64,000 nucleotides of DNA from Reyranella sp. (lineage in GTDB: Bacteria; Pseudomonadota; Alphaproteobacteria; Reyranellales; Reyranellaceae). The position numbers and the translations under genes are program-made. The notes beneath the pieces were generated by a model. It had not been told where the DNA came from, made no database searches, and saw nothing but the letters and a program-made list of their open reading frames with translations. The DNA lies in contig NZ_JAUSBN010000026.1 of the NCBI RefSeq assembly GCF_030651995.1, forward strand, positions 1-64,000, in the 5' to 3' direction. Positions 56,745 through 64,000 of the stretch are shown piece after piece; the first letter of the stretch is position 1, and the number at the start of each line of letters is the position of its first letter.

Positions 56745-58058
56745 CTACTGGTTGCTAAAGCCCGAGGTCTTGGGCAGCGGCAGCACCGGCTCGCGCTGCT
56801 GCTGGCTCTTCGGCCACACCACGTACGACTTGTCGTCGACATACTGGATGATGACCGGGAACGACCGCTCGTTCTGGCCGGCGATCGGCGAGCCCTCGCC
56901 CGCGAACTTCACGCCGAAGCCCAGCATCGTGCCGCCTTCCGGCAGGTCGACCTCGAGGGCGGCCTTGCGCAGCGCGTCCGAGCTGATCCCGCCGTGCTTC
57001 TTGATCGCGCGCGGCAGGACCTCGGTGAAGAACACGTACGAATTGGAAGCGGCCATGCCGACATGGGCCGAACGGATGGCGACGCCCGGCTTGATCTTGT
57101 CGAATTCCTCGCCGACCATCTTGATTACCGGCGGCAGCTTCGGATCGAGCGCCGCCTGGTTGGCCAGCCAGATGGAGATCGGATCGATGTTGAACACGTA
57201 GTTCACATCGTTGCCCATGCCCTCCTTCAGCTTCTCGTAGACGCCGTAGCCCGCGCCATGACCGACCAGCGCGCCGAACTTGAGGCCCTGTTCGCGCGCC
57301 TGGCGGGCGAACAGCGTGATATCGGGGTTGTACCCGGTGTGGAAAATCACGTCGGGACGGGCCCGCTTCAGCTTCGTCACCAGCGACGACAGGTCGGGTG
57401 CAGTCGCCGAATAGCCTTCCTTCATGACGATGTTGAAGCCGGCCTTCTTGGAGCCCGCTTCGTTGCCCTTGGCGACGTCGACGCCGTACGAGCCGTCTTC
57501 ATGGATGATCGCCACGCGCATGTCCTTCGGCTCCTTGCCGAACTTCGCCTTGGCGTTCTTTTCGATCATGTCGGCGGCCATGAGGCCGAACTGCTGGCCG
57601 CTCGCCTGGGGCCGGAAGACGTACTTCAGGTTCTTGTTCTCGACGACGCTCGTCGAAATGCAGGTGGTGATCCACATGAAGTTCTTGAGCTGCTCGACAC
57701 GCGCCGCCACGGGCACGCATTGCGCCGAGGAAAAGAACCCCAAGAGGAGGTTGACCTTCTCCTGCTCGATCAGGCGCACCGCCTCGTTGATGGCGACGTC
57801 CGGCTTGCTCTGAGCGTCGGCGTAGACCGCCTCGATCTTATAGCCCTCGACCCCACCCTGCTTGATGAAGTTGTCGATCATGATCTTGGCGCCGACGTAC
57901 TGCAGTTCCGACCCACCGCCGGCCAGCGGGCCCGTCAGATCATAAATCACGCCGATCTTGATCTTCTTCTCTTGCGCGGTAGCACTGCCCGCGAAGCCGA
58001 AAGCAGCCGACGCGGCGACCACGCCAGCCAAGAGGCGGCGCCCAATACCCTTGGTCAT
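56745..58058 (-). CDS. livK: ABC transporter periplasmic substrate-binding protein (LivK-like)
   Basis: A 437-residue periplasmic binding protein of the Leu/Ile/Val-binding family. The ATG at 58058 begins a signal peptide (R-R-L-L-A-G-V-V-A-A-S-A-A-F-G-F-A-G-S-A-T-A-Q) cleaved at A-T-A-Q. The mature part opens K-I-K-I-G-V-I-Y-D-L-T-G-P-L-A, the hallmark of the family. It has a two-lobe layout and is longer than E. coli LivK, as in the amide/urea/aromatic-type members. It leads the livKGFHM operon. Confidence 0.88.
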   Translation of the reverse strand: MTKGIGRRLLAGVVAASAAFGFAGSATAQEKKIKIGVIYDLTGPLAGGGSELQYVGAKIMIDNFIKQGGVEGYKIEAVYADAQSKPDVAINEAVRLIEQEKVNLLLGFFSSAQCVPVAARVEQLKNFMWITTCISTSVVENKNLKYVFRPQASGQQFGLMAADMIEKNAKAKFGKEPKDMRVAIIHEDGSYGVDVAKGNEAGSKKAGFNIVMKEGYSATAPDLSSLVTKLKRARPDVIFHTGYNPDITLFARQAREQGLKFGALVGHGAGYGVYEKLKEGMGNDVNYVFNIDPISIWLANQAALDPKLPPVIKMVGEEFDKIKPGVAIRSAHVGMAASNSYVFFTEVLPRAIKKHGGISSDALRKAALEVDLPEGGTMLGFGVKFAGEGSPIAGQNERSFPVIIQYVDDKSYVVWPKSQQQREPVLPLPKTSGFSNQ

Positions 58059-58144
58059 GATCTCTCCTCCCAGTGACTGCACGCTGCACGCGTTTTCTTG
58101 AACGCATCACAGGCTCCGCGGGAGGTTCTGTCAAGGGTTTCGCG

Positions 58145-60097
58145 CTACCGGCCCTCTCCTGGCGTGAGAATCTCGAACATCATGCCAGCCGGCGGATCCA
58201 TCATCGCGAACAGCGCAGCGAGCTTCGGGATCTCGCCTTCGAGCTTCAACGCACCGCTCGCCAGTGCGTCGGGAATGGTGAGCTTGCGCATGACGATCTG
58301 GTCCATCGTGGCGCGCGTCGTCGTCACCGACACATCGGCGTTCGCCGCTGTCTCGCCCATGCGATGCGTGAGCGTGCAGTGCTTCAGCGTCAGCACCAGC
58401 GTCTCGTTGCGGTCGGTGAAGCGCCAGTTGACGACCAGCGACTGTCCGGCCGCCTTCTTCGCATCGAGGCGAATGGCCATCAGGTCGAAGAAGACGTCAC
58501 TGGTGAGACCGGCCAGCGTGTCGGCGCCCATGCCGGGCCGCACCGGCATCTGGAAGACGCCATGGCGCAGTTCCTGCGCGCCATAGAGGAAGGCGTTGCG
58601 CCAGGTGGCCGACTCCGCCTGGTAGCCCATCTGCTCCAGCGCATCGGCGCAGAGCGCGCGGGCCTCCTTGTTCTCCGGCTCGGCGTAGACGACTTCCTTC
58701 ATGACCTGCGCCACCCAACGGAACTCGCCCTTGGCGAAGTCGGCGCGCGCGCGCTCGATGACCGCGGCGGCACCGCCCATGTACTCGACGAACTTCCGCG
58801 CCGCCGGCGCCGGCGGCAGCGGGTGCAGGTTGCAGGGATTGGCGTCGTACCAGGACAGATAGCGTTGATAGACCGCCTTCACATTGTGGCTCACCGACCC
58901 GTAGTAGCCGCGCACGGCCCAGCGTTCGGCGAGACCCGGCGGCAGGTCGATCGCCTCGGCGATCTCGGCCGGGCGCCAGCCGCGATTCATGTAGCGCAGC
59001 GTCTGGTCGTGGATGTGCTTGTAGAGGTCGCGCTGCGCCTCGAGATAGTCGATGATCTTGGCGTTGTCCCAGGTCGGCCAGTGATGCTGGCCGATCAGCA
59101 CCTTCGTCTTCGGCCCGTACATCGCGATGGCGTCGCCGATATACTTGGCCCAGATGCGCGGATCGCGCGCCACGGCGCCGCGCAGGGGAATGAAGTTGTG
59201 CAGGAGCGGACAGGCGTTCTCCGCCATGTTGAGCACGCCGAGCTGCGGATAGAACATGTGCATCTCGGCCGGCGCCTCGGTCTCCGGCGCCAGCTGGAAG
59301 ACGATCTCGATGCCGTCGATCACATGCGTCTCGACCGGCTTCGCCATCGACTGCGTCGGCGCGATCAGGCCCGGCGTGCCGCGCGCGACACTCTTGCCGA
59401 GGCCGGCATCGACCTGCCCGCGCGCGCCGCGCGGCAGCATCGTACCGAACTGGAACTGGGCGCGCCGCGACATCGGCGCCCCCGCCAGCACGTTCTCACC
59501 CGAGATGGCTTCCATGAATCCGGCCGGCGCGATCACCTTCACCTTGCCAGCCTTCACATCGACCTCGTCGACGATGCCGCGCACGCCGCCATAGTGATCG
59601 ATATGGCTGTGGGTGTAGATCACCGCGACCACGGGCTTTCGCGGCCGGTGCGCGTAGTAGAGGTCGAGGGCGGCGCGCGAGACCTCGGCGGTGGTCAGCG
59701 GATCGATCAGGATCAGCCCGCTGTCGCCCTCGATCACCGTCATGTTGGCGATGTCGAAGCCGCGCAGCTGGTAGAGCCGGTCGGTGACCTTGAAGAGCCC
59801 GTTGGCGAGGTTGAGGCGCGCCATACGCCACAGGCTGGGATTGACCGTATCGGGCGCCAGCTCGCCGTCGATGAAGGCATACTCGCCCAGGTTCCACAGG
59901 ACCGTGCCACCGCCGGTGCGCACGATCCCGTCGGGCACGGTCGCAACCAGACCGCGCTTCGCGGCCTCGAAGTCGGCCGTGTCGGCGAAAGGCAGATGCG
60001 CCGCCATCGCCGCATTGGCGGCTTTCGTTGCAGGTTCGGCGTCGCGCGCGGCGTCGAGATGGGAGGAAGGAACGGGAACGGCCGAAGCGGACGCCAT
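58145..60097 (-). CDS. Alkylsulfatase-like metallo-beta-lactamase-fold hydrolase (SdsA family)
   Basis: A 650-residue protein with three parts: an MBL-fold catalytic domain (residues about 65-330) with T-H-S-H-I-D-H (His163, His165, Asp167, His168), the dimerisation domain (about 380-530) and a C-terminal SCP2-like sterol-carrier domain (about 540-650). This is the SdsA1 layout; such enzymes hydrolyse long-chain alkyl sulfates such as SDS to alcohol and sulfate. No signal peptide is apparent, unlike secreted SdsA1, so it would act in the cytoplasm or be exported by another route. It follows the TctC gene by five bases. The natural substrate is uncertain. Confidence 0.88.
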   Translation of the reverse strand: MASASAVPVPSSHLDAARDAEPATKAANAAMAAHLPFADTADFEAAKRGLVATVPDGIVRTGGGTVLWNLGEYAFIDGELAPDTVNPSLWRMARLNLANGLFKVTDRLYQLRGFDIANMTVIEGDSGLILIDPLTTAEVSRAALDLYYAHRPRKPVVAVIYTHSHIDHYGGVRGIVDEVDVKAGKVKVIAPAGFMEAISGENVLAGAPMSRRAQFQFGTMLPRGARGQVDAGLGKSVARGTPGLIAPTQSMAKPVETHVIDGIEIVFQLAPETEAPAEMHMFYPQLGVLNMAENACPLLHNFIPLRGAVARDPRIWAKYIGDAIAMYGPKTKVLIGQHHWPTWDNAKIIDYLEAQRDLYKHIHDQTLRYMNRGWRPAEIAEAIDLPPGLAERWAVRGYYGSVSHNVKAVYQRYLSWYDANPCNLHPLPPAPAARKFVEYMGGAAAVIERARADFAKGEFRWVAQVMKEVVYAEPENKEARALCADALEQMGYQAESATWRNAFLYGAQELRHGVFQMPVRPGMGADTLAGLTSDVFFDLMAIRLDAKKAAGQSLVVNWRFTDRNETLVLTLKHCTLTHRMGETAANADVSVTTTRATMDQIVMRKLTIPDALASGALKLEGEIPKLAALFAMMDPPAGMMFEILTPGEGR

Positions 60098-60102
60098 GAT
60101 TG

Positions 60103-61080
60103 CTAGCCCTCGACCTTGATGTTGTTTTCCTTGACGACCTTGGTCCAGCGTTCGGTCTCGAACTTGACCCGGTCGACATAGGCCTGCGGCGTGCTGCCCG
60201 TCGTGAAGAAGCCGAGTTCGGCGAACCGCTTCTTCACCGTCGGGTCCTTGAGCGTCTCGAGGCAGAGCGCGTTCAGCCTCTCGACGATCGGCGCCGGCAG
60301 GCCGGCCGGACCCACGAGACCGAAGAAGGCCGCGCTCTCGAGGTCCTTCATGCCGAGTTCGGCAACGGTCGGAACGTCGGGGCAGACCGTCGAGCGCTCG
60401 GGCGACGCGACGGCGATCCCGGTCAGGCGGCCGGCCGCCACGTGCGTGCCGGTCGGCAGCACGACGTCGATCATGATCGGCAGGTGGCCGCCCATCACGT
60501 CGCGCAGCGCATCGGCCGCGCCCTTGTAGCTGACGCTCTCGAGATTGAGCTTGTTGCGGGTGCGGAACAGCTCTCCCCAGAGGTGCGGCTGGTTGCCCAT
60601 GCCCGAGGTGGCATAGCGCACGCGCTGGGGCTGCTTGTTCACGAATTCGGCGAACTCCGCGTAGTTCTTCGCCGGCAACGCCTTGCCGTCGATCGCCAGG
60701 AGGTCGGGGATGTCGACCAGGGTCGAGATCATCTGGAAATCCTTGAGCGGATCGAACGGCTGCTTGAGGCCGAGTGCGACGTTGGTCGCCATCGTCGCCG
60801 CACCCAGGAGCAGCGTGTTGCCGTCGGGTTTGGCCTTGGCCACCACGTCCATCCCGATGATGGTGTTGCCGCCGCCCTTGTTCTCGACGATCACCTGCTG
60901 GCCGAGCTTGCCCGACAGTTTCTCGGCAACGATCCGGGCAGCCGTGTCGGTCGAACCGCCGGCACCATAAGGGACGACCAGCCTGATCGGCTGACTGGGC
61001 CAAGCCTGCGCCCGCACAGAGGAGGCTCCGACGATCGTCAAGCCTGCCGCACCCGCCAGCACACCGCGTCTCTTGATCAT
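60103..61080 (-). CDS. Tripartite tricarboxylate transporter binding protein (Bug/TctC family)
   Basis: A 325-residue periplasmic binding protein of the Bug family. A twin-arginine-like leader (M-I-K-R-R-G-V-L-A-G-A-A-G) leads to a cleavage site near R-A-Q. Then come P-I-R-L-V-V-P-Y-G-A-G-G-S-T-D, V-E-N-K-G-G-G-N and the Y-K-G-A-A-D-A-L-R-D-V-M-G-G segment typical of the family. The membrane subunits TctA/TctB are not in the window, as is common for Bug proteins, which are widely expanded. It may scavenge a carboxylate with the adjacent hydrolase. Confidence 0.88.
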   Translation of the reverse strand: MIKRRGVLAGAAGLTIVGASSVRAQAWPSQPIRLVVPYGAGGSTDTAARIVAEKLSGKLGQQVIVENKGGGNTIIGMDVVAKAKPDGNTLLLGAATMATNVALGLKQPFDPLKDFQMISTLVDIPDLLAIDGKALPAKNYAEFAEFVNKQPQRVRYATSGMGNQPHLWGELFRTRNKLNLESVSYKGAADALRDVMGGHLPIMIDVVLPTGTHVAAGRLTGIAVASPERSTVCPDVPTVAELGMKDLESAAFFGLVGPAGLPAPIVERLNALCLETLKDPTVKKRFAELGFFTTGSTPQAYVDRVKFETERWTKVVKENNIKVEG

Positions 61081-61173
61081 GATCCTGCCCTGACTGTTTC
61101 GTTTGGAGGCAGGATCGCAAACGCGCGACGGCGGCGCAATGCGGGCGCGACCGTCGTTCTGCAGGGAAAGGTG

Positions 61174-62367
61174 CTATTCGGCCGGCTTCGGCGCCGCGGA
61201 AGCGGCATGCACGTCGCGTTCGCTGGGCAGCATCGACAGAGCGAGGAACGAACAGAAGGCCACGCCCGCCAGCACCGACAGCAACACCGGAAAGCCCGCA
61301 TCCTTCACCGCCGGGCCGATCAGCGCCACAACGAAGGAGCTGACGCCGAAGCCGATCGCCAGTCGGACACCGGTGACGCGGCTGCGCATGCGGTCGTCAA
61401 TGTAGCGGACGATCATGGCGTCGGTGAACGGTATGGCGCCGAACACCAGCAGCATGAAGGCGATCGCCGTGAAGAACAGCGCCCAGCCCTCGACCTGCGA
61501 GGCGAGCAGGAACAGCGGCACCTGCAGGAAAACGATCGGCAGGTAGATGTTCTTCAGTGGATAGCGATCGATCATCTTGCCGACCACGAGCTGGGCGAGC
61601 GAGGCCAGCGCGAAGATGACGAACAGCATCGTGGCCAGCATAGCCGGATCCTGCGCGATGGCCTTGGCGCGATTGGCCAGCAGCTCGCCGTTTCCGTTGG
61701 TCGTGAAGTTGAAGATGATGCTGCCGGTCACCGCCGTGAAGGTCATGATGGCGAACACGCGCGCCATGACCGACGGCGGCAGGTCGAGCATCTTGGCCTT
61801 GCGCTTCGCCGGCGCCTCTTCCTCGCGCGGCACAAGGACTACGAACGCGACGGCGCAGATCAGGCAGATGACGCCGGGAATGATGAAGGCCGCCTGCCAG
61901 CCGAAGCGCTGAGCGATGTAGACCGAGAGACCGGCGGCGATGGCGATGCCCATGTTGCCGGCCAGGCCATTTACGCCGATCGTGAAGCCTGGGTTCCTGG
62001 CCTTCTGGACAAGCATCGGGATGCCGACCGGGTGATAGATCGACGCGAAGGCGCCCATCAGGGTCAGCGCGGCGCCGATCTGCCACTTGTTGCTGCAGAG
62101 CGCGATGATCAGCGCCGAGACGCCCATGCCGACGAAGAAGATCACCATCATGATCCAGCGGCCCCAATGGTCGCCGAGGCGGCCGCTGACGATCGAGCCC
62201 GCGCCGAACATGAAGAGCGCGCCGTAGTTGAACGGCGTCAGCTCGGTCCACTCGACGCCCCAGACGCCGGCGATCACTCCCCAGGAATAGGCGAAGACCA
62301 CGAGGATCCAGTGATCCATGGCGTGGCCGATGTTGAGCAGGATCGAGGTGGGACTGCCGTGGCTCAT
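61174..62367 (-). CDS. Major facilitator superfamily transporter
   Basis: A 397-residue inner-membrane protein with twelve predicted helices. The loop after helix 2 has G-R-L-G-D-H-W-G-R-W, a form of the MFS signature. The N-terminal part is rich in W and H (G-H-A-M-D-H-W-I-L-V-V) and the centre has the cytoplasmic loop R-E-E-E-A-P-A-K-R-K-A-K. The substrate is unknown. It is divergent from the AraC gene, 71 bases apart, and upstream of the TctC and sulfatase genes on the same strand. Confidence 0.85.
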   Translation of the reverse strand: MSHGSPTSILLNIGHAMDHWILVVFAYSWGVIAGVWGVEWTELTPFNYGALFMFGAGSIVSGRLGDHWGRWIMMVIFFVGMGVSALIIALCSNKWQIGAALTLMGAFASIYHPVGIPMLVQKARNPGFTIGVNGLAGNMGIAIAAGLSVYIAQRFGWQAAFIIPGVICLICAVAFVVLVPREEEAPAKRKAKMLDLPPSVMARVFAIMTFTAVTGSIIFNFTTNGNGELLANRAKAIAQDPAMLATMLFVIFALASLAQLVVGKMIDRYPLKNIYLPIVFLQVPLFLLASQVEGWALFFTAIAFMLLVFGAIPFTDAMIVRYIDDRMRSRVTGVRLAIGFGVSSFVVALIGPAVKDAGFPVLLSVLAGVAFCSFLALSMLPSERDVHAASAAPKPAE

Positions 62368-62426
62368 CTTGTCGTTCCTCCAGGGTGGTCGAGACTAGGC
62401 TTGGTCGGCCTGTCTGGCTTGCGCTA

Positions 62427-62437
62427 TGTTGCCAACA
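62427..62437. promoter_or_regulatory. Small inverted repeat before the AraC gene (TGTTG-C-CAACA)
   Basis: An 11-base inverted repeat with 5-base arms lies two bases upstream of the AraC ATG, within the 71-base region divergent from the MFS gene. Its position suggests a regulator binding site or a translational control element; no Shine-Dalgarno site is seen before this ATG. Confidence 0.35.
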
Positions 62438-62438
62438 A

Positions 62439-63245
62439 ATGTCGTCAAACGGCCAAGCCCTGATTCGGTCGACCAACCCCGAGGACTATCAACAAGTCCC
62501 CCGGGCGGTTGCGGCCATGCCCAAGGACTTCGCCGACGGTTTCGAGATCGCGCCGCACCGTCATCGCCGCGCCCAGCTCATCTACGCGACCGCGGGTACG
62601 ATGCGCATATTCACGGACCAGGCCGTCTGGGTGGTGCCGCCCCAGCGCGCCCTTTGGGTGCCGCCCGGCATCCACCATTCGATCGTGATGTCCGGCGATG
62701 TGACGATGCGCACGCTCTATCTGCGCCAGGATGCAGCGGCGGGAATGCCGGATGTGTGCCGCGTTTTGCATATATCTTCCCTGCTGCGCGAACTGATCGT
62801 GCGCGCGACCGAAATGCCGGTGGACTATGACGAGCGCGGCGCGGCCGGCCATGTCGTGGCGCTGATCCTCGACGAACTGCACCGCGAACCATCGCTGCCG
62901 CTGCACCTGCCGATGCCACGCGACAAGCGCCTGCATCGCCTCTGTTCGGCCCTGCTTGCCCATCCGGGCGACCAGCGCACCCTGGAAGAATGGGCGGGTT
63001 GGGCGAATGCGAGCGCCCGAACGCTGGCGCGCCTGTTCGTGACGGAGACGGGTCTCACCTTCGGCGCCTGGCGCCAGCAGGCACGCGTGCTCGACGCGAT
63101 GGGCCGACTGGGCGGCGGCCAGGCCGTCACCGAGGTCGCCCTCGAACTCGGCTACGAAAGCGTGAGCGCCTTCAGCGCCATGTTCCGGCGCGCTTCGGGT
63201 GCTTCACCCAGTGCCTACCGGCCAAGCCGCGTGGGGAACCTCTGA
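62439..63245 (+). CDS. AraC family transcriptional regulator with cupin domain
   Basis: A 268-residue regulator with an N-terminal cupin-like sensing domain (R-H-R-R-A-Q-L-I-Y, W-V-V-P-P-Q-R-A-L-W-V-P-P-G) and a C-terminal pair of helix-turn-helix motifs (S-A-R-T-L-A-R-L-F, then V-A-L-E-L-G-Y-E-S-V-S-A-F-S-A-M-F-R-R-A-S-G). The latter is the classical AraC signature. The ATG at 62439 is preferred over a GTG at 62385, whose 18 extra residues have no homology. It is divergent from the MFS gene and is the best candidate regulator of the MFS-TctC-sulfatase run. Confidence 0.9.
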   Translation: MSSNGQALIRSTNPEDYQQVPRAVAAMPKDFADGFEIAPHRHRRAQLIYATAGTMRIFTDQAVWVVPPQRALWVPPGIHHSIVMSGDVTMRTLYLRQDAAAGMPDVCRVLHISSLLRELIVRATEMPVDYDERGAAGHVVALILDELHREPSLPLHLPMPRDKRLHRLCSALLAHPGDQRTLEEWAGWANASARTLARLFVTETGLTFGAWRQQARVLDAMGRLGGGQAVTEVALELGYESVSAFSAMFRRASGASPSAYRPSRVGNL

Positions 63246-63346
63246 ACGAGCTTCGTTGCCCGGTCTGGATAACCCTGAAGCTTGAGTAATTTCCCGTAGA
63301 TTGAGGCTTATGCTTGATTCGGCATATTCATGTTTTATATCAATTT

Positions 63347-63395
63347 TCGCATAATATGGATTATTACAAAAATAGCATATTTCCATTTTATGCGA
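63347..63395. promoter_or_regulatory. Probable HipB operator, 14-bp inverted repeat
   Basis: TCGCATAATATGGA (63347-63360) and TCCATTTTATGCGA (63382-63395) form an inverted repeat with one mismatch in 14, around a 21-base spacer, upstream of the hipB start at 63428. Other G-C-A-T-A / T-A-T-G-C half sites occur at about 63308-63337. The region is far more AT-rich than the rest of the window, as toxin-antitoxin promoters often are. Confidence 0.65.
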
Positions 63396-63427
63396 TTTTG
63401 AACATATTGAGCGACGGGAGATCAATC

Positions 63428-63679
63428 ATGCCGTTTATCGCTCGCTCACCCAAGCAGTTGGGGAATGTCATTCAACGCACCCGCAAGCAGCTTGGCTTTA
63501 CGCAGACCCAACTCGCCAATATTGCCGGTTTGCGTCAGGAAAAAGTGTCCATAATCGAAAACGGTCAAGATGGCGCGAAGCTCTCGACGATCTTCGCGCT
63601 ACTCGCCGCACTCAACCTCGAAATTACTGTTGGGGAAAGGTCCGGCAAGCTCGCCAAAGGCATCGAGGACATATTCTGA
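63428..63679 (+). CDS. hipB: Antitoxin HipB, XRE-type helix-turn-helix
   Basis: An 83-residue Cro/C1-type DNA-binding antitoxin. The helix-turn-helix is in L-G-F-T-Q-T-Q-L-A-N-I-A-G-L-R-Q-E-K-V-S, followed by I-E-N-G-Q-D-G-A-K-L-S-T-I-F-A-L-L-A-A-L. It neutralises the adjacent toxin and represses the operon. The ATG at 63428 has a GGGAG site; a longer frame upstream is only AT-rich non-coding sequence. The stop overlaps the start of hipA by one base (TGATG), which enforces linked translation. Confidence 0.88.
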   Translation: MPFIARSPKQLGNVIQRTRKQLGFTQTQLANIAGLRQEKVSIIENGQDGAKLSTIFALLAALNLEITVGERSGKLAKGIEDIF

Positions 63680-64000
63680 TGAGCCGGCGCAAAACACATA
63701 CGCCACTCAATGTGCTGATAAATAATCGCCTCGTGGGTTGCCTGCGGAAAGAGGCTAGTGGGGCGATCCTGTTCCAATACGACCAAAGCTGGCTCGATTG
63801 GGAGCCCAGCTTTGCTATCTCGCTTTCGCTCCCCATGCGGGAGACGGCCTATACTGGCGCGCTGGTGATAGCGGTGTTCGACAATCTGCTCCCCGACAAC
63901 CCGAACGTCCGCAAGCGCATCGCCGAGCGCATCGGCGCTCAAGGAACCGATTACTACAGCCTGCTCGAAAGCATCGGACGCGATTGCGTCGGTGCGATGC
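63679..64000 (+). CDS. hipA: Toxin HipA, serine/threonine kinase, N-terminal part (runs off the window)
   Basis: The first 107 codons of a HipA-type kinase toxin; the rest lies to the right. The N-terminal subdomain is recognisable: L-N-V-L-I-N-N-R-L-V-G-C-L, I-L-F-Q-Y, F-A-I-S-L-S-L-P-M-R, then V-F-D-N-L-L-P-D-N-P-N-V-R-K-R-I-A-E-R. The Couple_hipA domain fits well. HipA phosphorylates the glutamyl-tRNA synthetase and induces dormancy; the kinase motifs themselves are not in view. It is coupled to hipB, and base use is less GC-rich than in neighbouring genes, pointing to acquisition by transfer. Confidence 0.85.
   Translation, partial: MSRRKTHTPLNVLINNRLVGCLRKEASGAILFQYDQSWLDWEPSFAISLSLPMRETAYTGALVIAVFDNLLPDNPNVRKRIAERIGAQGTDYYSLLESIGRDCVGAM

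Overview
The window is high-GC DNA with dense, mostly bacterial-core gene content and long operons of overlapping genes. Alphaproteobacterial-type families (DUF1489, the EF-P/inositol-monophosphatase/stator-like cluster, Liv-type and Bug-type transport genes, leucine-degradation acyl-CoA enzymes) suggest a free-living, heterotrophic alphaproteobacterium, perhaps of the Reyranella/Rhodospirillales kind. That placement is an inference from gene content. No rRNA, tRNA, CRISPR array, insertion sequence or prophage was seen.

Layout. 0-6.5 kb: the end of a class I aldolase, a membrane spermidine-synthase-like protein, an NTF2-like protein, an SGNH hydrolase, ThiE and the EF-P modifying enzyme EpmA. 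6.5-12.7 kb: YjbR-like protein, EF-P, inositol monophosphatase, then an envelope block (OmpA-like protein, MotA/ExbB-like channel, MotB/OmpA-like partner) and DUF1489. 12.8-19.9 kb: bacterial alpha-2-macroglobulin and PbpC, a pair linked to periplasmic defence and cell-wall repair. 20-35.6 kb: acyl-CoA and amino-acid catabolism. This has HMG-CoA lyase, a double cupin, a GSAM-like aminotransferase divergent from a GntR regulator with two operator-like palindromes, a class IV aminotransferase, a DUF2189 protein, an NCS2 permease, and a long minus-strand run (SDR, acyl-CoA dehydrogenase, orphan DctP, MCC beta, hydratase, MCC alpha, lipocalin-like). Together the aminotransferase, dehydrogenase, MCC, hydratase and lyase could take leucine to acetoacetate and acetyl-CoA. 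35.6-42.5 kb: SmpB, DapA, a soluble lytic transglycosylase, thioredoxin TrxC, and a compact operon of unknown function (133-aa protein, SWIM protein, Cys4 nucleotidyltransferase).

42.5-49.2 kb: the most interesting locus. An ArsR-family regulator with the two persulfide-sensing cysteines of SqrR/BigR heads an operon with a DUF2892 membrane protein, a sulfide:quinone oxidoreductase with all three redox cysteines, and a DUF302 protein. It is transcribed divergently from an RND adaptor/pump pair across a short AT-rich region full of TTAG/CTAA half sites, which suggests a sulfide or reactive-sulfur response joined to efflux.

49.2-63.2 kb: aldo-keto reductase, YdhR-like protein, an overlapping HAD/threonine dehydratase/adenylate cyclase operon, then a minus-strand run (MFS, Bug binding protein, alkylsulfatase-like hydrolase, five-gene Liv ABC transporter) facing a divergent AraC regulator. 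63.3-64 kb: a lower-GC HipB/HipA toxin-antitoxin module whose hipA runs off the window.
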